Origin: Acidobacteriaceae bacterium
Lineage (GTDB): Bacteria > Acidobacteriota > Terriglobia > Terriglobales > Acidobacteriaceae
DNA length: 19,952 nucleotides
Direction: 5' to 3'
NCBI GenBank assembly: GCA_030042915.1
Contig: JASHYS010000337.1
Location: 1 to 19,952, forward strand
The position numbers and the translations under genes are program-made. The notes under the pieces were generated by a model. The model did not search any database, was not told where the DNA came from, and saw nothing but the letters and a program-made list of their open reading frames with translations. This document shows, one piece after another, positions 5,779 to 12,142 of the stretch. Every line of letters begins with the position of its first letter. Position 1 is the first letter of the stretch.

Positions 5779-8574
5779 TCAGTTGCCGGTCGTCGCTGCT
5801 CGATTTTGGACGTGAGCGATGAGGGCCGTGAATCGTGGATCGCCATGCAACGACTTCAGATCCGGGTCTGCGGGCAGGGCGATTAATTCCTCCGGTTCCA
5901 GGTGAAGGTCAACGGACTCGCGCAGGAGCGAGAGCGCTTCACCTCTTCGACCTTGAATTGCCGCAATGCACGCCAGGTAGTAATCGCCGACTGCGTCGCT
6001 GGGGTATTCGGCCGAAGTGGAGCGGCGCTCGATTTCCCGCGCATCCCGCACCAATCTTTCTGCCTCATCCCGGTTGCCGAAGTGAGCCAAGGCCAGGGCG
6101 AGGTGATACATGATCGTTGCCGTCAGGGGGTGCTGCGGCCCGAGTACTCGGCGCGCGGTTTCCAGCGTATCGCGGCCCAACTGCGCAGATTCCGAGGAGC
6201 GCCCCTCCTTCTCGAGATCCTCCGCCAGGTCTCTGGCCGCCTGGATGGTCAAAGGACTGTCCGTGCCGAGCGCGCCTCGTTCAACCGCAAGAGACTGCCG
6301 GGCGAACTTCTCAGCCTCAGCGAATCGTCCTTGCCGGTAAAGCACTTCGGACAGGTCAAACATCGACTGGCCAATTTCCCAATGATTCGGTCCCAGAATC
6401 CGGAGGCGACTTTCGAGCGCTTGGCGATCCAAGGCCTCTGCCTCGGTGAAGCGTCCCTCAGTGAAGAACACAATGGCCAGGTTTCTCATGTAAAGAAGGG
6501 TGGTGGGATTCTCGGGACCGAGGACGCGGCGGGAGCCTTCCAGCGCCTCCCGAGCGGGTTCTTCTGCTTCCTTGTAGGAGCCTTCTTTTCGTAAGACTCC
6601 GGCCAAGCCGTTGAGGACACTCAGTGTCCCGGGGTCGTCGGGTGCGAAGACACGCCGGCGAAGAGCGATAATTTGGCGATAAAGCTTCTCTGCTTCCTGG
6701 TAATGACCCTGATCGTTTTCGAGATTGGCGAAGCTCCGCATGACACTGAGTGCCCGCGGGTCTTGCGGCCCGAGAGAAGTTTGCACGATATCCAGTGCCT
6801 GGCGAGTAAGATCTTCCGCCTCGGGGTATTTGCCTTCGCGTCCGAGAATGAATCCCAGGTTCACCATCAGGGTTGCGGCTCGAGGATCGCGCGAGCCGCT
6901 AGTGTGGCGCACTATATCCAGCGCCTCGCGGTAGAGCTTTTCCGCATCTGCGTAGCGGCTTTCATCGGTCAAAACGATCCCGAGTTCGGTCATGGTCTTG
7001 ACCGTGTCAGAGTGATTCGGTCCAAGGACACGCTTCTGACGGTCTAGCGCCTTCTCCAACAGCGATTCGGCCCGGGAATAAAGGCCAAGGTTTTCGTAGA
7101 CAGTTCCCATCACGTACATCAAACTGGCCTGGGTTTCCGGATCGCCGGACAGTCCCGATTCGATCTGTGTCGAGGCCTTGTCGAGAATCTCGCGCGCTGT
7201 CACCTGGTTGCCGCGGGCTTCGCTGGGATCGGAGACCTTGAACATTCCGGTCATAAAATCGGCGATCCGGTCAGCGCGATCCCGCTGCCGGGCCGTGCGG
7301 TCGCGCTCCACTGTGATACGCCTCAATTGGACGGTCTGCACCACCGCAAAGCCCACCACCAGCAATGCCAGCACAGAGGCCATGGCTACTCCCACGCTGT
7401 GCCGTCTGATGTATTTCCCGGCACGATAGCCAGTGTTCGCCGGGTGCGCGGCCACCGGCTCGTGGCGCAGAAAGTGCTGAATGTCGGCGGCCAGCTCCGA
7501 TGGCGTGCCGTAACGGCGCGCACGATCGCGATCGAGCGCCTTCCTGACCACCAAATCCAGATCGCCGCTCAGCGCGCTGGCCAGTTGCTTCGGTTTCAAC
7601 TGGCGATTGGCCGCGGCTCGCTGCGCGGCATCGGATTGCTCGGCTGCGCGCGCGCTGGGCCGTATGCTTGTCTTCTCCTGCGCCTCGCGCACGATGGCTG
7701 TAAGCCCCAGGCTGGCATCGAACGGCAATTGCCCGCTGAGTAATTCGTACAAAACTACGCCCAGCGAGTACACGTCGGTGCGTGTATCCACATCTTCGCC
7801 CGCCGCCTGCTCCGGGCTCATGTATCCCGGCGTGCCGGCCACGTTTTCGGCAAGTCTGGTCGGCGCGGCGCTCTGCGCGCCCGATCCCATAGCGCGCGCC
7901 AGCCCGAAATCAATAATGCGTGGCATCGGCTGGCCGTCCACTTCCACCACCAGAATGTTGGCCGGCTTCAGATCCAGATGTAGGATGGCTTTCTGATGCG
8001 CGTGCTGCACACCCTCGCAAGCCTTGATGAACAGTTCCAGCCGCTCCCCGAGTTTCAGCTTCTTGCGATCGCAATATTTTGTAATGGGCTCGCCGGGAAC
8101 GTACTCCATCACAAAGTATGGCTGCCCCTCGGGTGTCGCGCCGGCATCGAACACCTTGGCAATGGCCGGATGTTCCATCAGTGCCAGCGACTGCCGCTCG
8201 TCGCCGAAGCGTCTCAGTAGCGCATCATCGTACACCGCGCCGCGAATGAGCTTGAGCGCAACCTGCCTGCGCAAAGGCTCCGTCTGTTCGGCCAGCCACA
8301 CCTGCCCCATTCCGCCCTCGCCGATTTTTCTCACCAGGCGGTAAGGGCCGATGGTCTGGTCGGGCTGCGGATCGTGTGTAGGCAGGGCGAAAATGGCAGG
8401 CTGAGAGAGGTCGTCGGGCCAGGCATGGGCCGAAAGCAGCGATTTCACTTCCGCACAAAGCGATGCGTCCCCGCCGCAGGCCTGGCGGAGAAATTCATCG
8501 CGCTCGCCGGCACTCCGCTCCAGTGCCGCGTCAAACAGCTCCTTCACTCGCTCCCATTGGCCTGTCTTCTCCAC
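5779..8574 (-). CDS. Transmembrane Ser/Thr protein kinase with C-terminal TPR array
   Basis: A Hanks-type kinase of about 931 aa. An N-terminal helical segment (WERVKELFDAALE) precedes the kinase domain. The glycine loop is IGEGGMGQVW, the ATP-binding Lys is K108 in VALKLIRG, the catalytic loop is HLDLKPANIL (Asp201), DFG is at 222-224, and GTPGYMSPEQAAG follows. The catalytic loop has HLD rather than HRD, so this is a non-RD kinase. A TM helix lies at about 394-414, and some nine to ten 42-residue kinesin-light-chain-like TPRs fill the probable periplasmic half. A GTG at 8595 is possible, but GTG at 8574 has GGGGAG at 8583-8588, eight bases upstream, and gives the usual N-terminus of this family. 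It overlaps the sigma-factor gene by 44 nt, implying coupled translation. The expected substrate is that sigma factor. Confidence 0.93.
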   Translation of the reverse strand: MEKTGQWERVKELFDAALERSAGERDEFLRQACGGDASLCAEVKSLLSAHAWPDDLSQPAIFALPTHDPQPDQTIGPYRLVRKIGEGGMGQVWLAEQTEPLRRQVALKLIRGAVYDDALLRRFGDERQSLALMEHPAIAKVFDAGATPEGQPYFVMEYVPGEPITKYCDRKKLKLGERLELFIKACEGVQHAHQKAILHLDLKPANILVVEVDGQPMPRIIDFGLARAMGSGAQSAAPTRLAENVAGTPGYMSPEQAAGEDVDTRTDVYSLGVVLYELLSGQLPFDASLGLTAIVREAQEKTSIRPSARAAEQSDAAQRAAANRQLKPKQLASALSGDLDLVVRKALDRDRARRYGTPSELAADIQHFLRHEPVAAHPANTGYRAGKYIRRHSVGVAMASVLALLVVGFAVVQTVQLRRITVERDRTARQRDRADRIADFMTGMFKVSDPSEARGNQVTAREILDKASTQIESGLSGDPETQASLMYVMGTVYENLGLYSRAESLLEKALDRQKRVLGPNHSDTVKTMTELGIVLTDESRYADAEKLYREALDIVRHTSGSRDPRAATLMVNLGFILGREGKYPEAEDLTRQALDIVQTSLGPQDPRALSVMRSFANLENDQGHYQEAEKLYRQIIALRRRVFAPDDPGTLSVLNGLAGVLRKEGSYKEAEEPAREALEGSRRVLGPENPTTLLYMRNLAIVFFTEGRFTEAEALDRQALESRLRILGPNHWEIGQSMFDLSEVLYRQGRFAEAEKFARQSLAVERGALGTDSPLTIQAARDLAEDLEKEGRSSESAQLGRDTLETARRVLGPQHPLTATIMYHLALALAHFGNRDEAERLVRDAREIERRSTSAEYPSDAVGDYYLACIAAIQGRRGEALSLLRESVDLHLEPEELIALPADPDLKSLHGDPRFTALIAHVQNRAATTGN

Positions 8575-9139
8575 CGATGCTTCTCCCCACTTCACGCTTT
8601 AGCCAGGCCTTGGCCATCGTCCAGTCACGCTTCACCGTGGAAGGGGAAACCTCCAAAACTTGAGCCGTTTCTTCCACGGTCAAGCCGCCAAAGATTCGCA
8701 GTTCCACGATTCTTTCCTGCTGCGCATCGCGACGGGAAAGCCGGGCCATCAGCTGATCCAATGCGACAAGGTCGACTTTGCGTTCTTGGGGGAGGAAAAA
8801 GACTCTACTTAATTCAATCATGTACTCGGGACCGCGTTTGATCGCGCGGCGGCGCCGCGCGAAGTCCACAAGAATCTGCCGCATCAGTTTAGCTGCTAGC
8901 GCCACAAAATGCGCACGATTTTCCACCCTCGGTGGCGCATCTCCAGCCAGGCGCAGGTAAACCTCGTGAACCAGGGCCGTGCTTTGCAGTGTGTGATTGG
9001 AACGCTCTGACCGCAGGCATCGGTGCGCGGCTAGGCGTAATTCGTTGTAAACAATAGGGATGAGAGCATGAAGCGCCTCCTGATCTCCGCTCCTCCAGCG
9101 AACCAGGAGTTGAGTCGCTGAATCGGATGGTTGCGCCAC
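8531..9139 (-). CDS. ECF sigma factor of the TIGR02999 / kinase-linked type
   Basis: A 202-aa ECF-family RNA polymerase sigma factor. Region 2 contains ALVHEVYLRL and HFVALAAKLMRQILVDFAR; region 4 contains QERIVELRIFGGLTVEETAQ followed by VSPSTVKRDWTMAKAWL, the recognition helix. The acidic DAED motif that usually precedes LVQE in ECF region 2.2 is replaced by QSTA (residues 52-55), leaving Ser53 and Thr54 there. No anti-sigma factor is adjacent; instead a Ser/Thr kinase overlaps downstream. In other kinase-linked ECFs, phosphorylation in this region restores core binding; extension to this protein is inferred. The start is GTG at 9139 with GGGAG about seven bases upstream; no other in-frame start upstream looks better. 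The last 22 residues (after KREVGR) look non-conserved and encode the kinase start in another frame. Confidence 0.93.
   Translation of the reverse strand: MAQPSDSATQLLVRWRSGDQEALHALIPIVYNELRLAAHRCLRSERSNHTLQSTALVHEVYLRLAGDAPPRVENRAHFVALAAKLMRQILVDFARRRRAIKRGPEYMIELSRVFFLPQERKVDLVALDQLMARLSRRDAQQERIVELRIFGGLTVEETAQVLEVSPSTVKRDWTMAKAWLKREVGRSIGGEDRPMGASEGAV
8583..8588 (-). promoter_or_regulatory. Shine-Dalgarno site that sets the kinase start
   Basis: On the minus strand this reads GGGGAG, eight bases before the GTG at 8574-8572. The alternative GTG at 8595 has no purine-rich site in front of it. The site lies inside the sigma-factor coding region. Confidence 0.6.
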
Positions 9140-9170
9140 GCCTACACTCCCAGGTCGCCCATTTGACTTG

Positions 9171-9200
9171 AAGGTAGCCCCTGTCCGGGATGCGCGTCAA
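9171..9200 (-). promoter_or_regulatory. Possible promoter of the sigma-kinase operon
   Basis: On the minus strand TTGACG (9200-9195) is followed after 18 bases by TACCTT (9176-9171), about 31 bases before the GTG start. The -35 is good and the -10 is poor (three of six matches). It could instead be recognised by an ECF sigma, with a different consensus. Confidence 0.3.
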
Positions 9201-9355
9201 CGGAGCGGAATGCCATCACGCGGTCTTCGCCATTTCACCAGTAGATTGGAATTCACTCAGAAAAGACAGACGGTTTCTCGTCATCGTCTAAAGACCACAC
9301 CATCAGGAAACGCCGTGAGATTCATCACATACGGCTCGGCAAGATTCGGTTATAG

Positions 9356-9408
9356 AAAAAAACGGGGGTTGCGTGCGCGGACAGGTTGATTCCTCGCCCA
9401 ACCCCCGT
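9356..9408 (-). terminator. Rho-independent terminator on the minus strand
   Basis: ACGGGGGTTG (9362-9371) and CAACCCCCGT (9399-9408) form a perfect 10-bp stem with a 27-nt loop. On the minus strand the stem is followed directly by seven T residues (A-run at 9356-9362). On the plus strand no T-run follows. CAACC at 9399-9403 can also pair with GGTTG at 9384-9388, giving a mutually exclusive smaller hairpin. No confident minus-strand gene lies upstream, so the terminated transcript is unidentified; it may be a leader of the sigma operon or a small RNA. Confidence 0.6.
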
Positions 9409-9467
9409 CTCGCCTGATCCTTTCAGTTGAGACCATTTTTCCGTGCAGGCGAGGTGGGCCCAGGTTC

Positions 9468-9902
9468 ATGGTCTCCTCACATGCGGAATCGGTAGATGCG
9501 AGGGCCATGCAAACTCACTTTTACAACGAGCTCTTCGAAATCTGGAACACTTTTTCTGAAAACATTCTTGGTTCCGCCCCACACAGGATTCATACGGTCA
9601 CGTGCAGGGCCTGCGGCCAGATCGCAGAGACAGGGCTCACCGAGTTCCCCTTTCAGTCGTTTTCGGTTGAGTGTGCTTGCTGCCGGAAAGAGATGTACTA
9701 CCGGCCGTCGGAAGTAACCGTCCATATCGAGCGGTCTTTGCGCGGCTCCAGGCGAACGCCACGTGCGCCCAAGCTGGTTGGCCATGTCTTGAACATCGAT
9801 GGACGATCGTCGCCGAAGCCGGGGTTCACATTTTCACATCTGCTCAGGAGCGCCGCGCCTCGCGCAATCTTCAGGTTCAAAGAGCAGCCCAACAGCTATT
9901 GA
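9468..9902 (+). CDS. Small hypothetical protein with a zinc-ribbon-like cysteine pattern
   Basis: A 144-aa protein I do not recognise by name. The middle looks like a genuine folded segment: TVTCRACGQ (Cys46, Cys49), a hydrophobic strand EFPFQSFSVE, then CACCRKE (Cys69, Cys71, Cys72) and YYRPSEV. This spacing of two cysteine pairs resembles a zinc ribbon. The last 45 residues are Arg/Pro/Ser-rich and low in conserved character. The start is uncertain: ATG at 9468 has no clear ribosome site, and an internal ATG at 9507 (MQTHFYNELFEIW) gives a more natural N-terminus. A minus-strand ORF over the same bases (9477-9785) is its shadow. It might be a small nucleic-acid-binding or regulatory protein; no function is assigned. 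Confidence 0.5.
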   Translation: MVSSHAESVDARAMQTHFYNELFEIWNTFSENILGSAPHRIHTVTCRACGQIAETGLTEFPFQSFSVECACCRKEMYYRPSEVTVHIERSLRGSRRTPRAPKLVGHVLNIDGRSSPKPGFTFSHLLRSAAPRAIFRFKEQPNSY

Positions 9903-9986
9903 ACACGGCTCTGCCTTTGGCCCCATCCCCGGCGCCGGCTTCGATGCCCTATATATTGATGCAACCTGGGTCGCCTGGCGCCTGCC

Positions 9987-11474
9987 ATGGCGCCTCTCCA
10001 ATCCATGTACATTGAGAACGTGGTTTGTCTGCGCCGCCTTCTCGCCATCATCGCCCTGCTGGTCGCCGCTGTGCCGCCGCTTTGGGCCGGCGACCTACAG
10101 GCTGGCGCTGCGCAATCGGTCATCATACCTCCGTTGTCTGCGCAGCACACGGTCTATCTTGCTGGTTTCGGCTACAACCGCATCGCTACCGGTGTTCACG
10201 ACGATCTCTACGCCCGCTGCCTCGCGCTTGAAGTCAACGGCCAGGGTCTCGTCCTCTGTTCGGTCGATTTGATCGGCCTGTTTTTAGACGACGTGCTCGC
10301 CATCCGCCGCGACTTTGCTCAGTCCACGCCCTCACCCTGCTTCCTCATCGTGGCTGCCACGCACACTCACGCCGGACCCGACACGCTGGGCCTCTATGGT
10401 TCCAAACCGCTCGAGCCCGGAACCGATCCCGGCTATCTCGACTGGGTAGACCACCGCATCGCCGCCACCGCAGTCGCAGCTGTGCGCCATCTCGAGCCGG
10501 CCGCGCTCGAGTTCGCACGCGACGATCATCCGCTGCTCGGATTGCTGCAGGGCGAGGATCGGCCCCCTATCGTAAAGGATCCGTTTCTTTTCGTGATGCG
10601 CCTGGTGTCGCGTTCCACGCGGCACACTATCGCCACAGTGGTGAATTGGAGCGATCACCCGGAGGTTCTCAGCCGCAAGAACACTCAGATCACCTCCGAT
10701 TACCCGCACTGGATTCGTGACTATCTCGAAAACCGTTTGGGTGGTACGGCCCTTTTCTTTTCCGGCTCCATCGGAAAGGTATCGCCTCTCGGGCAGGTCT
10801 CACTTGTCGATCCCGAAACCGGCAAGATTGCCGAAGACGGAACCTGGCGTAAAGCGGAACTGCTGGGAACCGAGATCGGCCGTCTTGCCGAGCGCGCGCT
10901 TGCGAGCGCAAAGCCCGTGGACCTCGATTCGCTCTCCATCCGGCGCCAGGCAGTTTTCGTCCCGCTCCACAATGCCATCTTCCGTGCCGCCATTGCTGCG
11001 GGCGTGTTTGGGCAACGCCGGCCGCTCTACACCAACGGCAAGCCCGATCAAGCCACGGAAATGCGCGATCTGCCTGGCCTGGGCGCTGTTCAGTGCGCGA
11101 CGGGCAGCGACATTCAAACCGAGGTTGATTACATCCAATTGCGCTCAGCCGGTGCGGCGGTCGCCGAAATCCTCACCATTCCCGCAGAAATCTATCCTGA
11201 ACTGGTCAACGGCGGCATTGCGCGCTATGACGGAGCCGATTTCCCCTCCGCGCCACTCGAGCCGGTGCTACGCCCTCAGCTCAGGTCGAAGTATCAGTTC
11301 ATTCTCGGCTTGGGAAACGACGAGATCGGCTACCTCATCCCCAAGGCCGAGTGGGACGAGGATCCCCCGTGGCTCCTGAACGCTCCAGTCGCCTGGTATG
11401 GCGAAGTCAATTCTGTCGGTCCCGACGCTGCCGGCCAGGTCCTGCGCGCGTTGGTCGCTCTCATCCATCGTTGA
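9987..11474 (+). CDS. Secreted neutral/alkaline ceramidase-like protein
   Basis: A 495-aa protein of the neutral/alkaline ceramidase N-terminal-domain family, whose characterised members are secreted zinc amidases that cleave ceramide. A signal peptide is visible (RRLLAIIALLVAAVPPLWA). Family landmarks, numbered from 9987: AGFGYNRIATGVHDDLYARC near the start, ATHTHAGPD with His126 and His128 as probable zinc ligands, NWSDHPE with His224 as a further ligand, and GSIGKVSP with Ser266 at the position of the ceramidase nucleophile motif GDxSP; Lys replaces the usual acidic residue there. It is shorter than characterised ceramidases (about 650 aa or more) and lacks their C-terminal domain, so the substrate may differ. 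The start is uncertain: 9987, 10005 and GTG 10020 are all possible and none has a strong ribosome site. The next gene follows closely. Confidence 0.85.
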   Translation: MAPLQSMYIENVVCLRRLLAIIALLVAAVPPLWAGDLQAGAAQSVIIPPLSAQHTVYLAGFGYNRIATGVHDDLYARCLALEVNGQGLVLCSVDLIGLFLDDVLAIRRDFAQSTPSPCFLIVAATHTHAGPDTLGLYGSKPLEPGTDPGYLDWVDHRIAATAVAAVRHLEPAALEFARDDHPLLGLLQGEDRPPIVKDPFLFVMRLVSRSTRHTIATVVNWSDHPEVLSRKNTQITSDYPHWIRDYLENRLGGTALFFSGSIGKVSPLGQVSLVDPETGKIAEDGTWRKAELLGTEIGRLAERALASAKPVDLDSLSIRRQAVFVPLHNAIFRAAIAAGVFGQRRPLYTNGKPDQATEMRDLPGLGAVQCATGSDIQTEVDYIQLRSAGAAVAEILTIPAEIYPELVNGGIARYDGADFPSAPLEPVLRPQLRSKYQFILGLGNDEIGYLIPKAEWDEDPPWLLNAPVAWYGEVNSVGPDAAGQVLRALVALIHR

Positions 11475-11509
11475 TGCAGGTCGAGTCGGCGGCTTGCTAC
11501 CATCAACCG

Positions 11510-12100
11510 ATGGATCGATCGAATGGATACGAGGCCGTCGCCGAAGAATTTCTGACCCGCCGTGGCAGCCGCACCGGCACGGTCGGAATCGGCGTGAAGG
11601 AAGTGCGGAAGTGGGCGAAAACACTTGCGCGCGGCAGCAGCGTGATCGATCTGGGCTGCGGGCCGGGCGTCCCCATCACCGTGGTGCTGGTCGAAGAAGG
11701 ACTTCAGGTCTTCGCCGTCGATGCAGCGCCATCGTTTGTTGCCGCATTCCAACGCAACCTGCCCGGCACTCCCATTGTCTGCGAATCCGTCCTCGAGTCG
11801 AGATTTTTTGATCGAACCTTCGACGCTGTCCTCTCATGGGGGCTCATCTTCCTTCTCAACGCTGAAGAGCAGCATCGCCTCATCCAGAGATTCGCCGAGA
11901 TCTTAACGCACGGCGGCCGCCTGCTGTTCACTTCATCTGCCAAGCCCGCCGTCTGGAACGATGCGATGACCGGCGTGGAGTCAATTTCCCTGGGAACTGA
12001 GCAATACAGAGAACTCCTCACATCGGTCGGAATAACAATCGTGCAGGAATACGAGGACGTCGGCGAGAATCATTATTTCGACGCCGTCAAGCAAAACTAG
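11510..12100 (+). CDS. Class I SAM-dependent methyltransferase
   Basis: A cytoplasmic methyltransferase of 196 aa with a Rossmann fold. Motif I is VIDLGCGPGVPI (residues 45-56), the acidic end of strand 2 is VFAVDAAPSF, and FDAVLSWGLIFLL and HGGRLLFTSS match motifs post-II and III. The acceptor substrate cannot be told. ATG at 11510 (MDRSNGYEAVAEEF) matches the usual N-terminus. An in-frame ATG at 11474 overlaps the preceding stop as TGATG and would add 12 residues, suggesting translational coupling with the ceramidase-like gene. The open frame extends further upstream to 11351 but overlaps coding sequence and is not used. It is convergent with the winged-helix regulator. Confidence 0.9.
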   Translation: MDRSNGYEAVAEEFLTRRGSRTGTVGIGVKEVRKWAKTLARGSSVIDLGCGPGVPITVVLVEEGLQVFAVDAAPSFVAAFQRNLPGTPIVCESVLESRFFDRTFDAVLSWGLIFLLNAEEQHRLIQRFAEILTHGGRLLFTSSAKPAVWNDAMTGVESISLGTEQYRELLTSVGITIVQEYEDVGENHYFDAVKQN

Positions 12101-12119
12101 GGGAAGGGAACTGCTTCCC
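12101..12119. terminator. Weak hairpin between convergent genes
   Basis: GGGAAG (12101-12106) and CTTCCC (12114-12119) form a 6-bp stem with a 7-nt loop directly after the methyltransferase stop. The nearest T-run (around 12146-12151) is about 27 bases away and is part of the facing gene's Lys codons. It may contribute to termination, but the case is weak. Confidence 0.25.
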
Positions 12120-12142
12120 GGTTAATCCCGCCCCAATAGCAG

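Larger units (their letters stand above)
9140..9467. other. Intergenic region upstream of the ECF sigma gene
   Basis: 328 bp with no supported gene. Near its left end it has a possible sigma-gene promoter (9171-9200), and near its right end a clear hairpin with an A-run that reads as a minus-strand intrinsic terminator. Nothing else recognisable was seen. A small RNA on the minus strand that ends at the terminator is possible. Confidence 0.5.

Noticed and set aside
5902..6594. 230-codon plus-strand frame inside the kinase gene
   Set aside because: Antisense to the TPR array; its internal similarity only reflects the TPR repeats read backwards.
5779..7200. Periodic DNA similarity of roughly 126 bp
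   Set aside because: Explained by 42-residue TPR units in the kinase, not by a DNA repeat element or CRISPR.
11351..11509. Upstream extension of the methyltransferase
   Set aside because: Overlaps the ceramidase-like gene in another frame and lacks methyltransferase character; the natural N-terminus is at 11510 or possibly 11474.
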